DNA from: Armigeres subalbatus
Lineage: Eukaryota > Arthropoda > Insecta > Diptera > Culicidae
NCBI RefSeq assembly: GCF_024139115.2
Contig: NC_085139.1
Coordinates: 106,431,935-106,495,934 of the forward strand
Reading direction: 5' to 3'
DNA length: 64,000 nt
The first letter of the stretch is position 1. Each line of letters begins with the position of its first letter. A program made the position numbers and the translations under genes. Shown here piece after piece: positions 22,991 to 34,534 of the stretch. The notes under the pieces are model-generated. The model did not search any database. It saw only the letters and a list, made by a program, of their open reading frames with translations, and was not told where the DNA came from.

Positions 22991-23576
22991 ATGGATTGAA
23001 TCTTATGAATTTTTGCGTTGCTGCTGCCGATTTATTGCAACAATCTCATGAATTTACTCTCAGTCAAACCAAATTCCTCCGATGAAAAATGTAATGCCCT
23101 GAAAAGGACAGATTTCAGATCATGCGGATTTCTAATCACCAACACAACAGCAACCATCCGATAGTCAGAATATCACAAGAGTATTTCACTCAAATGCAGA
23201 TGCTGGCTCTATGGTTCTACCGCTACACCGCAACAGATTGCCATCGTTGGATTCTCTGTCGCAGCGATCCTGTTACGAGCGCTACCTACGCTATCGGTAG
23301 GAACGAAGAGCGTGCGTCAGAAGGAGAGGCTGCAAAAATGTATTTGCATGGATGGAAATTAAACCTGAAACAAGTAGCAGTCTATCAACTAAAATAATAA
23401 TCTTGAGGGGAAATTTCACTGGTATTCATGCTATCCATGCGAATAAATTTTTGTTGCGTCCCTGACGCACGGTCGTGATTCCGCCACCGATGGAAACTAT
23501 CAGCCATCACCAAGCGATTAATATGAACTTTGATCAAAATTCGTCTCGCCTCAAATTATGGCTTAAGAGCTGCTTT

Positions 23577-24003
23577 TACTGATGACACTTCAGACGCAAC
23601 CGTAGCAGAGATAAACACCACCATAGCCGCCATCGTAGAGACACGCAAGAAAATTCCATCTGAGTGCTGTTGATGCTGACGACGACCGCGCGACCCACAC
23701 CATCGCGGGGAATAAAATTTCCGGTAGGAGCTCCGCCGATGCCGAAGGTGGTACCACGGTCTGCAATCCGCGACATCTCGTACGAAATGGCTCGCGCGCG
23801 CGGAAGAGCTCCTTTCTTGTAATTAATAAAGTTGAACCTGTAGCCACGCCCCTTTGGTGAGTGTTTGACGGTTACACAATATTTGCAGTCATACCGGACA
23901 ACAAAGAGGAGGGACTTATGAGCCATCTTTATTGGTTATAAGAAAATGCTCTCCCCGCGCGCGTGGCGCAATCAGCCTCATTCCAGTTCAAGACAGCAGC
24001 ACA
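23577..24003. repeat. Module B, copy 1 (GC-rich, divergent promoter-like)
   Basis: The GC-rich block contains TAAAATTTCCGGTAGGAGCT, GCCGAAGGTGGTACCACGGT, ATGGCTCGCGCGCGCG, GCCACGCCCCTTTGG and ATTGGTTATAAG. A 116-codon minus frame (23576-23926) opens here, but copy 2 does not keep it, so I treat it as chance. ATTGG (inverted CCAAT), TATAAG and CTCATTCCAG in this order suggest a plus-strand promoter leading into module A copy 3. Confidence 0.6.
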
Positions 24004-24027
24004 TACGGACGTATTTTTGCTCGCGCA

Positions 24028-24215
24028 TTTTGACGTAAACTACGTCTAAGGGAAAGACTCAGATACAGGGTGTAAAACCGAAATTACCAAATTCGAAACC
24101 GTCACGAAATTAGGATAGATTTCAAACGCTAATAGCGTCTTTATCTTTCGATGGATTTTCGAGATTTGCTTATCAGATTGTTTTCCGTCGGTAGTAGAAT
24201 CACGAGATCCCGATT
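24028..24215 (+). repeat. Module A, copy 3, 5' part
   Basis: TTTTGACGTAAACTACGTCT through TAGCGTCTTTATCTTTCGAT. The remainder (GGAAACTCTCCAGCAATTTG and on) continues at 24496-24600 after the MITE at 24241-24457. Confidence 0.85.
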
Positions 24216-24240
24216 CAGAGAAAGACTTATAATTTTAATA

Positions 24241-24457
24241 GGGGAACTGTTCCGTTTTCCATCTCACGGTACATATATTCATCTCATCGCGAAACAAAGA
24301 AATTCCGCACCAATTTCGTCGCTTCTTTTTGCCAACATGCATGCTCACTGCTGAAAAAAATCACAAAAATAATAAACAAACAAAATACCTTTTCATTGCT
24401 TTGTTTTCCGTGAGACCAATATCGGAGCTATGAGATGAAGTCCAAGAGCAGTAACCC
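24241..24457. mobile_element. MITE with GGGGAACTG ends, TA duplication
   Basis: Ends GGGGAACTGTTCC and, read inward from the right, GGGTTACTGCTC. TA lies at 24239-24240 and 24458-24459. A related copy lies at 54477-54682. It interrupts module A copy 3, so it arrived after the module duplication. Confidence 0.75.
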
Positions 24458-24689
24458 TAGATAGTCATCCATGCGGAATGGAATTCGGAATAGATTCGGA
24501 AACTCTCCAGCAATTTGCCAATTCTACTGATACTATAGATTATCAACGTTAAACTATTGAAAATGTTATTTCTTTCCAAACCGGGTGAAAAATTCAATTC
24601 AATTAATTTCATAAAATTTGGTCAACAAAAACCCCGCCGACAATAATAGAACAAAACCTGCCAAAGCCGTCATTCCCCCTACTTCATAC

Positions 24690-25012
24690 AAGAAAATTTA
24701 ATCTGAGCGCTGCTAATGTTAATGACGACGACCACGCGATCCACACCATCGCCGGGAATAAAATTTCCGGTAGGAGCTCCGCCGATGCCGAAGGTGGTAC
24801 CACGGTCTGCTCTCCGCGACATCTCGAACGAAATGGCTCGCGCGCGCGGGAGAGCTGCTTTCTTGTAATCAATAAAGTTGAATCTGTAGCCACGCCCCTT
24901 TGGTGAGTGTTTGACGGTTACACAATATTTGCAGCCATACCGGACAACAAAGAGGCGGGACTAATGAGCCATCTTTATTGATGATAAGAAAACTGCTCTC
25001 CCCCGCGCGCGT
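24690..25012. repeat. Module B, copy 2
   Basis: It shares TAAAATTTCCGGTAGGAGCT, GCCGAAGGTGGTACCACGGT, ATGGCTCGCGCGCGCG, GCCACGCCCCTTTGG and GCCATCTTTATTG with copy 1, at roughly 90% identity by eye. It ends in a CCCCGCGCGCGTGGC block and leads directly into the second stem-loop module. Confidence 0.8.
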
Positions 25013-25078
25013 GGCATTTCATTAGAAATGTTGCGGGTGGCGGTCCCAGCATCGGCGGTGTTGCTGAACGAATCAATC

Positions 25079-25094
25079 GGTTCTTCTCAGGGCC
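25079..25094 (+). other. Sequence matching the histone mRNA 3' stem-loop consensus, copy 2
   Basis: GGTTCTTCTCAGGGCC followed by ACCATCC fits the same consensus as the site at 22777. It is preceded by GAACGAATCAATC, and the short frame between the promoter-like B block and this site (about 30 codons) is not a histone. Confidence 0.5.
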
Positions 25095-26794
25095 ACCATC
25101 CCATGCAAAGGAAGAGGTGAGGCGAATATTGTTCAAAGAGCAAATTAACCACTTGGCGACGCCATAATGTTGCCGTCCGTAGCAGAATCACGAGTGCGCC
25201 CCGGGAGGAGATGCTACAAATATGAATTCGTATGGTTGGCATCAGTGGCAGCCAGGTGAAATTTTCTCAAGATCTTATTTGATTTTGTTGCAGCTTGTGA
25301 TTGGGAAGGCGGATTATTAACAATCAATCGAAAGATGGAGATGGAGACAGTTCAATCAAAATGATACCGTCAGTAGCGAAATCATGAGTGCGCTTTGACG
25401 CGTGGTCTTTGCAAAAACATGTTAGCGTCTTCAGTGATTTGACGGTAGTTATCCTCATTTCTAAAGTTTTAATGGTTAAATACAGTAAAAAGTGCAATTA
25501 AACCTGATGAATTGAAATTTAGAAATACCCAAGTTTAGTTAAGCTCATTTAGAATATTTTTCGAAAAATTCGAAAAAGAACAATGAATTGAATTTAAACA
25601 AACAAAACTAAACTACTCATATTATGCACAGCCAAGATATTTAACAAAAAAATGGTTTTCGTACGGCCGAGTTGCCGAATAATATGCAATTAATTGTACT
25701 CATATTATACATAACTCGAGAATTCAATAAATTTGTTTTAATTACATAAATATATTAGTTCCTTTTAAAATGTAAATTTCATAAGAAATCCAAAAAATAA
25801 TTTTGTAATACTCATGGATAATGGCACTAGATTCTTCATTTCACCAAACTGTTTCACGTAGTTTACGTCGGGCGGTCGTGTCTTGTACACAACCCTTATG
25901 ATTTTTTTTTAAATACATTTAGATAAATAGTTTTAAGTGAAAATAAAACCTTCAGCTAGATTGATATACCCGAGAATATACCTGAAGTGGTGGATTAGGT
26001 TCTGATGCATGAGGTAAGTCGCAACCCCCATCAGTAAAGAAAATGCGTTTTTACGAGCACATGAGGCTTTTTCCAAGCAGATTACGGGACGTCTAATGGC
26101 TTCAATTTTGATGGAAAGCTGTATCAGACCGGACGGTTTTTGTTCGGAATCGAACGATTGGAAACCCGGAGTTCGCCAATCAGTCCGAGAAGTAGCAGAT
26201 GGGCGTCACAATAAAACATCACAAGGTAATTGCTGGACCATGTTTTGAACGATGGTGAATATTTAGCTCACGAGTGAGAACATTTTTCATTTATGGTCTC
26301 TATTTCTCGATAGGTAAATTCAAAAAACAAGTAGAGGGAAGCGCATCTCGACGGACGTGTTCTCCAGTGGCTAAAAGATCGACGACAAAACAACCCTATT
26401 CATCTATCCATGTCCTGCAAACCAGGCCAACTTAACAACAAATACTCACAATAAAAAATAAAATGAGAATAAACTAAAACAATTACGATTAAATAAAATT
26501 TTAAAAGAAAATGAACAAAAATGGTTTGGGAGGATCGTTTTAAGGCTGAGAAAAAGTCGATTTCCAAATGAAAATATACCACTTTTTCTTATTTGAATCT
26601 GACAGTTGTACAGTTTTATTTTGAAAGTTTAAACTTTTAATTTCAGAATTGCATGCTACTTTTGAAACATTGCTGACGCAAAAGTTGCTGTACTTTTATT
26701 TCAAACATACGCAACTCTCTACGAAAAAGAACCAACGAAACTTTTTATTTTAACCAATGGATTTTTGATTTTATTAATGATTTTTCTTTCTGTG

Positions 26795-26972
26795 TAATTT
26801 TCGGATTGGAAATTTTCTCGACATCCTTGGGCATAAAAGTCTGTTAGCCTCATGATATACGAATGCAAAAATAATAACCTAGCTTAGAAACCTCGCAGTT
26901 AATAACTGTAGAAGTGCTAAATGAACATCAAGCTGCGAGGCAGCTCTGTCCCAGTGTGGGGATGAAATGCAA
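26795..26972 (+). mobile_element. Feilai SINE, 3' piece of the split copy
   Basis: AATTTTCGGATTGGAAATTT through AAACCTCGCAGTTAATAACT and GATGAAATGC complete the Feilai body begun at 21843. The tail is degenerate. Confidence 0.9.
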
Positions 26973-28192
26973 TACAATAGAAATACAACAATGGGACAAA
27001 CAGACTCGATGTTGTTTTCACTAATTTTCAGAACAAAGTTCGGTATTTTGTTATGTTTTCAAAAAATACATATGAAAATAGACTGCTCTGTGATAAAAGT
27101 TGATATCTTTAAAAACAAACATGGGACAATTATACGTAGAAGGGCAGTTTGGAAGTCAATAAATGGTTTTCTGTTCTCTAGTACTCTTGCGCTAGCTCTT
27201 ACGGATCTAATTAAATATCAACTGTATAAAATCAAAATAAAACCTCAAGATTTTGAGCATGCTATTCTAAAACCTATATTGAACTAGCATTAGTCTTCAA
27301 AGCATTGCAATTATTACCTGGGCACTTATTTATATGCATAATAGGGGTGATTCAAATATGACGTTAACTACTTTTTGGTATTTCTAGGCCCCCCTTTCCC
27401 CTCTATTACGCCTTTTATATACCTATCACATGTACTGCCCCTCCCCCCCTATAACCTGTGACATCATTGTTGAACGACCCCTGGGCAGGCAAGTAGCCGA
27501 AATAAGCAATTCACTTTGAATAGTGCGATTCAGGGTCTGCCTCATTTCACGATTTAATTGGTCTTAGTAACTTGTTCTTATGCCGGATGATTTTGAAATT
27601 TTCGTATTGTCACTTGTTTAATTTGACTGCGTTATAAACACACGCATCCTGACATCTTTTCGAGATATGGTTGCATTTAGAAATTTTGATTGTTTCCTAA
27701 ATCTTAACGAATCCTGCGTTTAAGACTGATTGCAATACCCAACCCGCAGACAATGCAATACCCAAAGCGTTACCGTAAAAGACCACACGTGCAAAAATAC
27801 TCACATAATTTTTATCGCTCAGCTAGAGAAATCCAATCTAATTCATGTTTTTAAATGTTTATCAAACATGGACTCAAGATAGTGCGTAAAACTTATATTT
27901 TGTTTGCTATTACAAGATATTATAAACTACTAGTTTGTTGCCTTACGACAGACTGTAATAAGGAATAGGGCATATTGTGCCCTGCTCCCATGCGTACTCA
28001 TACTCACACACCAAAGCGCATTATCACAACCCATTGAGAAGACAGCCCACTCGTGCGCGCTTTCCCCATTATTTTCCACTAGCACATAATTTTTCTTTTG
28101 TGCCTCCCACAGTAACGTCCCACGCTTGCTGCCAGCAAGGTTGATCAACTTCTAGCAGGGCTCCTTCATGCCTTCTTACGATGGTTCTTCAT
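26973..28192. other. Non-coding stretch with one MITE
   Basis: A 106-codon plus frame at 26967-27287 has no recognisable domain. The only clear element is the MITE at 27344-27481. The rest is AT-rich unique sequence. Confidence 0.4.
27344..27481. mobile_element. MITE with GGGGTSRTTCAA ends
   Basis: The left end GGGGTGATTCAAATATGACG and the right end, read inward as GGGGTCGTTCAACAATGATG, are similar over about 24 bp. C-rich runs lie inside both ends. No certain target duplication. It is 138 bp. Confidence 0.65.
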
Positions 28193-28214
28193 TCATTCAT
28201 TCATTCATTCGTTC
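28189..28214. repeat. (ATTC)n microsatellite
   Basis: TTCATTCATTCATTCATTC followed by GTTCG, immediately upstream of the candidate TATA box. Confidence 0.85.
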
Positions 28215-28218
28215 GATG

Positions 28219-28289
28219 TATATAAATCCATTCTACTGGAAGCACTCATTCACTCAGTTCCACCCGCGCGGGAGAAGCTTTCTGACGTC
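28219..28289 (+). promoter_or_regulatory. Candidate host core promoter (TATA, initiator, CRE-like site)
   Basis: TATATAAAT at 28219-28227 is followed by TCATTC (28247) and TCAGTTC (28254), both arthropod initiator-like, at 28-37 bp from the TATA. A CRE-like TGACGTCA lies at 28282-28289. The surrounding 2 kb has no mobile-element signature, unlike almost all the rest of the window. Confidence 0.45.
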
Positions 28290-29938
28290 ATACGACATGA
28301 GGTTTCCCGATACGTTTCTTGCATGTGACAACGGTACGTAATTGAGGAAAAGCTTCATCCTGCGATCGATAACTCTGATGTGGTCTCTCGTTGGCACTCG
28401 TTAGCCGCTTCTGGTCACAGTCTGATTTTCACCGCTGCAAAAGCCAGTCGGGGTTTTCCGTTTTATCCTTACAGCCTGTCGTGCTCCGGAGGTCCTTGGC
28501 TGTGTGGGGTTTTGGTGCAACTACTAGCCTTCTGAAAGAAGGTAAAAGGATAGAAAATTACTACTTCGACGCCATTGAACTAAGTGCAACATATTTTGGG
28601 ACATTATTTGCGGAAGATTGCCGGAATTTCAACAAATTAATGTGCACGGGACCAGCAGTCAGCCATTACAATTTTCCAGTGTAGCGAATCAAGTGTGGAA
28701 AAATTTTCTATCTCCCAAGAAGTGGATTGGCGAGAGGACGGTGCGACGGAGAGCGCTCATTGCAAGCAAGCCGTGGAAGGAAATTAAGGGGTCATTGCGA
28801 GGTCGTAGCATAGTTGATTTTTAATCAAAGCCTACTACTGAGCACATTAGTGGCAACTGTGAGGCGAAAGAAATAGTTTTTTGCGAATGATTCCAAAGGA
28901 AGTGATTATGTAACATATTAAGGATACATATTCATACCCTGTTTCGGAAGCGAAGCTATTCAGTGAGTGAAATTCGGGAGAGTTGGGTATCCCTCGGAAA
29001 ATTGAAAGTAAAATAGCGCGTGATTGTGTTGGTTGAATGTGCGAAGGAATTTCATTCATTCCGAACGTTTTCGGATTGTTCCATCATGTATCGGAAGTGT
29101 GAATAAAGCGAAAGCACCCAGTAGGAAGCGTCTAATTGGTGGTGATTGTCTATTATTCTGGAGCGACTTGGCTGCCTAAAACTAAGAGAGAGAACGAACC
29201 TCCCATGCAACGAGGAGGATCGCTGGATCCATGTTGTTTGATTTTCTTTCGGCCGGAGCAATCTGAGGCTGCATCTCGGTGAAGGCGCACATGTGCGGGC
29301 TACGATTTAGAACAAGAAACTCTCCGTCTCAGAAGACATCCCTTCGTTGGGGTGACAGCTGCTCTCCCTACTGAACAGTTGACTACGATCACGGCTCAAC
29401 AGCACGTCGGAAGATCCCACCACAGCGAATCTCTCCATCTTCGCCTTCTACGTCATTCACCGTCGCGGACTCATTCATCCCGAAAGCAGCAGGCCAACAT
29501 CGAAGTGAACTCTAGAGACATTAATACGTAACAATAGGGGGTAGCCATTTCGTCGAAACATTCACAAGGCCGAATTCCGACCTAACCCAAATCCAAGCAA
29601 AGGAAACATGGTCGCTATCAAAGTGTTGAATCCTAGTTCTAAGTGTAACGTTTTACGCGTAAAATATCTGTGATGTGTTAAAAGGCTACTTACAAATAAA
29701 TGTTCTAAGATTTCAAAATAAGTGTCAGAAGAGTTGAAGGAAAGGTAGTCCTTTACTAGGCAATAAAATATACCAACTATCATCACTACACCGCACCGTT
29801 AGTCCAGTGAAGGAAAGAAAACGGGAGAGCTAGTCTTCCCCATCCCCATTGCCAACTGCCGCCATACGAACCGGAACCCTTGAGCTCACGTGAGCCACCA
29901 GTGTTTGGAGAGGTCCTTGTGCACCCGTCTTTTCGAAG
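28256..29938 (+). other. Candidate 5' UTR exon of a host gene
   Basis: This 1.68-kb interval starts at the initiator-like TCAGTT and ends at TTCGAAG followed by GTGAGT, a strong splice donor (exon end 29938, intron from 29939). It is not repetitive and has higher GC than the flanks. Only short frames are present (97 codons at 28391-28684 is the longest), so it would be untranslated leader with upstream frames. Large mosquito introns make it plausible that coding exons lie outside the window. This is an inference from signals only. Confidence 0.35.
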
Positions 29939-31371
29939 GTGAGTTACCCGTCAGTGGAAGTACGTAGGGACTACAAGGGAGCCACCTGATCTGATAAGGC
30001 GCTCTCTGACGTAAACACGTTCTTGTTTATTTTGTTTTTCATTCTGGTTGTTTCGCCCGATGGTAGTTCCACGGGCAAAATTACATAACCTTACTTTCTG
30101 GCGAGTTAACGCCGCGTGGTTCGACGAAATATGAATATCAAGTGGCTGGCAGGTAATTTGAGACGATGAGAATGACGACAAAGTTTACCTTGTCTGCACG
30201 TCTGCACGTTTGTGTAGCTACGACGAATTAGCTATTTTGTCAAAACATTTGTGGTAATTTGTTTCGAAAATATTTATATATATTCAATTGAACCCGATAG
30301 GTCAGCGCAGATGATGGTGTACACAGCTTTCAGAGATATGGCTCGGATAATTAGTCTAAACCCACTGTTCCCGTGATTGATTTCATTCCATTTCTATTGC
30401 TGAAATCTACCCAAGTCCGTCATGCCGATGTTTCGTGAGGAAGCTCTAGCTAGCAGCCTCATCTTGCAAACTATAGATAGCAGGCTCTATAGATGAGCGA
30501 AAGCATAGTTGGGTTCGTTTTTTTTTACCGTGTACCAGGCGCATATGACATCACACCATTTAATATTTTCATTGAAATCGTGACGTCATGCTCGTTTGGA
30601 GACACGTCTGACAGGTTTGGAGACAGAGGATTTATCTTCGCTCATCTATATATTCCACCATCTATACTTGCTACTAACCGTTGACTCGTTCGACCTGAGC
30701 ATGGTAAAATCATGCATGAATTTGCCCGGTCTAAGTCAATTAGGGTCTTGCCGACATTTCTCACCAACACGAACGCACGGTTCGTGGCTGCAAACACTCT
30801 CATTTGATTTTGCAGTGACAGCTGCTCGTGGTTGCAAACAAACTGAGTAAAAGTGTGAGTGAAATGTGCGTGTGCGTACACGCTCGCAGAAAGCCTAATA
30901 GTAGGTAATGCTTCCTTCTTTAAAAGCCCGTATTTTCCCGGAATGATCACTTCTGTAATAGGACGCATTTGCGTGCAATAAGGCAACAGTGAAGTAGATT
31001 CCTTTTGCAACGCAATCTAGTATTATCGGGGAAATGTCTTTTAGGGGATTATGGCATTCTGGGGATGGTTTGCTGAGGAGTTGCACTTGCTTGGAAAATG
31101 ATTTCTGGTGAACCTCTTTCTGGGCAATGGGTTTCAGGGGACCTGACTCGAGGACCTACAGTTCTGAATGACTCATTCTTTAGTAACCACGTCATAATAT
31201 CGTTAATAATTAATTTGGTCCGCTGGATTAAAAACTTCATCAAAATTAGGTTTTTTGTTATAGTAGGCATTCGTCAGGCCTTGGAAAATTCGTTCAAAAA
31301 CGAACGAATGCTTCGTTTTTAGCCCGCAGTGAGGTTTTTTAGCTAATTTTATTTGCTTATTATCTAATACA
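29939..31371. other. Unique AT-rich stretch (intron if the candidate exon is real)
   Basis: No domain-bearing frame or repeat was recognised. The longest frame is 122 codons on the minus strand (30642-31010), without features. Confidence 0.4.
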
Positions 31372-32544
31372 TGAGTAATTCTCGCTGAAACCGGGCCACT
31401 ATTTTCACGAGATTCTTAAAAATGCCTAAATTTATATTGTTTCGAAAGCTTTCGGCGAGTATATTAAGGATCCGAGTTAAATTCTTCAGAAAGATGAACC
31501 CCTTTTTAGTTATACACGAAATCATTTTAATGGAGCCCTCGATTTTTGTCAATTCTTGACGCACCAAAACTGTCATAATTCCAACATTTCTCAACCGATC
31601 ATAGAGATCAGCATATCGTTGGAAAGAAGAAGAGAGTATCCTAAATTTGCAATAATAAAAATATAAGAAGCCGTATTGAATTTGGCCGCCATCTTGGATT
31701 TCTTTTTGAAAACTATATTTCCGCCAGGTTCGCAACCACCAATTTTGAATATTAATACATCGATGGAAAGCTTAGCTTATATTGTGCATTGTGTCCGAAA
31801 ATCTCAGGTGTATGTTTCTTCTATCAAAAGATATGTACGATTTACCAAATTATATTTTGAAGGGCCATCTGACCAACGAATATTATGTTTATGGTTAATG
31901 TGGTACTACGGCGTCAGTTCCTTGATTTCACACACTATTCTAAGCCAAATATGTTTAAAAAATGAAAATCATATCTACAACAGTAATTTATTTGAAGGGC
32001 TCAAAAGTGTTGAGCATAACGGAGCCGTATTCAAGTTATTGTATTAAATAATTCAAGAATTTTGGTATTGGTAAATCGTACATAACTTTTGATAGAAAAA
32101 ACATACACCTGAGATTTTCGGACACAATGCACAATATAAGCTAAGCTTTCCATCGATGTATTAATATTCAAAATTGGTGGTTGCGAACCTGGCGGAAAAA
32201 TAGTTTTCAAAAAGAAATCCAAGATGGCGGCCAAATTCAATACGGCTTCTTATATTTTTATTATTGCAAATTGAGGATACACTCTTCCTCTTTCCAACGA
32301 TATGCTGATCTCTATGATCGGTTGAGAAATGTTGGAGTTATGACAGTTTTGGTGTGTCAAGAATTGACAAAAATCGAGGGGTCCATTAAAATGATTTCGT
32401 GTATAACTAACGAGGGGTTCATCTTTCTGAAGAATTTAACTCGGATCCTTAATATACTCGCCGAAAGCTTTCGAAAGAATATAAATTTAGGCATTTTTAA
32501 GAACCTCGTGCAAATAGTGGCCCGGTTTCAGCGAGAATTACTCA
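31372..32544. mobile_element. Inverted-repeat element with ~470-bp arms
   Basis: The left arm (31372 to about 31850) starts TGAGTAATTCTCGCTGAAAC, and the right arm (about 32070 to 32544) is its reverse complement with only scattered differences (for example CCGGGCCAC/GTGGCCCGG and GGATCCGAGTTAAATTC). The loop is about 220 bp. Mirror-image frames of 123-128 codons on both strands are by-products of the palindrome. No transposase and no certain target duplication. Confidence 0.88.
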
Positions 32545-32649
32545 CATGCATTCATCTATTAGACTAGGTGTTCCGTGTTTTCTTAACACTATCATCCTTA
32601 TTTGCTATGTTACTTTTTAGTTATTATTAATATATTTCAAATGCCTCTG

Positions 32650-33480
32650 GCAGTTTGATTTTTTCTCTGGTTGAATTGAACCATGTAGGAATTACAATGT
32701 TTTTAACTTAAACTAAACCTAACCTAATTTATACTAAGGGTACAAGGAGCCAATCGTTGCAATAGAAGATTGCAACGATTTTTGTCTAAAATTGGAAATT
32801 ATTTTGTTGGACATTTGTTGCAATGTCTCAATATTAGAAATTCTATGAAGTTCATTTGTTCACAGCATACAACATGGCAGGTCTAAAAATTTGTTTGTAA
32901 ATCAAAAGTTTGTTCTTATGACAAAGTTTTGATTTTCTGTTTATAAGTGGATATAGACTTAATATATTTGTTACATTTGGGTTGAAGGCCTTCAATGTGC
33001 TTTTTAAAAGTTAATTTTTGATCTAGCAGAAGTCCTAAATATTTAGCTTCGCTAGACCAATTAATTGGAACCCCATTCATAGTGACAATATGTCTGCTAG
33101 AAGGTTTCAAATAAGAAGCTCTCGGCTTATGTGGGAAAATTAAAAGCTGAGTTTTGGAAGCATTCGTGGAAATTTTCCATTTTTGCAAGTAAGTGGAGAA
33201 AATATCCAATGTCTTTTGCAATCCACTACAAATGACACGAAGGCTTCGCCCTTTGGCTGAGAGGTCCGTGTCATCTGCAAACAAAGATTTTTGACACCCT
33301 GGTGGTACAACAGGCCTGCAGTGAGCGATCTGATAAATAATTTTGGATCAGTTTAATAAAATTAAAATTTATCAATTTTACAAACAAACCTTCATGCCAA
33401 ACACTGTCAAATGCTTTCTCTATCAGCGATTCCACGGGAAAAGAATAGAGTTGAAAAAAAAAGTTGTCCAATTCTGCTCA
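32650..33480 (-). pseudogene. Jockey-clade (Juan-like) non-LTR retrotransposon fragment
   Basis: The 3' half of a reverse transcriptase ORF is readable. FDSVWHEGLFVKLINFNF and LIKLIQNYLSDRSLQ lie at 33271-33471. The catalytic FADDTDLSAKGRSL and the following IFSTYLQKWKIS, KYLGLLLDQKLTFKKHI lie at 32916-33284. The C-terminus NELHRISNIETLQQMSNKII lies at about 32740-32860. A deletion joins the first two blocks and further frameshifts occur. A TAAATTAGGTTAGGTTTAG stretch follows as 3' UTR. The sequence is close to what I recall of Aedes Juan elements. Confidence 0.85.
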
Positions 33481-33796
33481 AAATCGCTTGGTATGTTCTT
33501 CATCGAAAATAATTACTCGTATTTTTTTATTTTTTTATTAGGGTGACCATTAGACTGGCCCAGGAAACAAAAAGTTGTCTAACTCCACGGGGCACCCCCC
33601 AGGATTGTGCCTTTGGGTGAGAAAATCAATCTCTGAAAATTTCAGCTCAATCGCTTGTTGCATAAGCTGGCGCATTTGATTTGAAGTTTGTATGTATGCC
33701 AAAATGTATAGGAAAATACACCTCCATCACTCTTTCGATCTGGAAATTGGTTCTGATTGCTCGATTGACCTCAGAATTGCAAAAACGGCAGTTAGT

Positions 33797-33981
33797 ATGC
33801 TACAGAACAATTTCACAGAACATTGTATGATGATTGAATGAACTTTTATATAGGTTTTGGCTGATGCGATTCAATCAATAAATCCAAAAATACAACATTT
33901 AGCTCCTGATAAATCAGCCGAAAACTATATAAAAGTTCATTCAATCATCATACAATGTTCTGTGGAATTGTTCTGTAGCAT
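33797..33981. mobile_element. Hairpin MITE with ~65-bp arms
   Basis: Arms ATGCTACAGAACAATTTCAC and AATGAACTTTTATATAGGTT pair with the reverse complement ending GTTCTGTAGCAT. The loop is about 55 bp. One arm of a related copy lies near 17700. Confidence 0.85.
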
Positions 33982-34267
33982 TGTCCTTAAGGGTTTTAAA
34001 CATTAATTTAACATTCTGATGATAAATGCATACGCAGACAGTATGCGTTCCACTTGAACCAGCCAGAATACAATTTTTGGGCGGCTGCTGGAAAACATTG
34101 AAAATCCAATTTTAAAAGTAAAATATTGCTCTTTGAAAATTGAATAAATTTCACAAAGGTTACATAAAAGTATCCTGCGCTGTACATGCACTTTTTCTCC
34201 TGCCATATTTTCAATAACGAAATCCCTTTTCCCAGGACATGCTCTGCTTATCTCGTCACAATTATAA

Positions 34268-34450
34268 AGGTTCCCCCAAACACACGCGACGCGACAGTTG
34301 CGACGCGATTCTATCGCTTGGCGACAGCGATTCTGTCGCCGTTGGTATGGAAGGGTAAATAGAACATTGCCTGCAGCGACCCAACGACAGAATCGCGGCG
34401 ACTAGTTGTCGCCGTCGCGACGGTGTAATCGCTTAGGTCTGGGGGAGCCT
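34268..34450. mobile_element. MITE with AGGYTCCCCC ends, TAA duplication, GCGAC-rich interior
   Basis: The left end AGGTTCCCCCAAACACACGC and the right end, read inward as AGGCTCCCCCAGACCTAAGC, are followed on both sides by GCGACA/TCGC words. TAA flanks both sides (34265-34267, 34451-34453). It is 183 bp and strongly GC-rich compared with its surroundings. Confidence 0.8.
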
Positions 34451-34534
34451 TAAAAGTCCCTAACTACAGTTAGAGTATCATCGCTCAAAGACAACATATT
34501 TACTCTGGTCTCCGGTGTGCTCATAAAACCTTTT

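Larger units (their letters stand above)
21900..26794. mobile_element. 4.9-kb DNA element inserted in a Feilai SINE, carrying repeated gene-like modules
   Basis: The boundaries are set by the interrupted SINE and by TA on both sides (21898-21899, 26795-26796). The ends, CACACAAAAAACAAAAATGG and, read inward from the right, CACAGAAAGAAAAATCATTA, are similar, and a stronger inverted match (AATAAAACT..AACTGTCA) lies about 160-190 bp inside each end. So this is a TIR element with diverged long ends. No transposase is seen. Inside are three copies of one module (A), two of a GC-rich module (B) and two of a module ending in a histone-like stem-loop (C). It may be a non-autonomous element that captured parts of a host gene array. 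Confidence 0.7.

Noticed and set aside
23576..23926. 116-codon minus frame in module B as a real gene
   Set aside because: The second copy of module B does not preserve the frame, and the order of TATA-like and cap-like sites points to the plus strand.
31364..32567. Mirror frames of 123-128 codons as a gene pair
   Set aside because: They are the two arms of an inverted repeat, with no recognisable domain.
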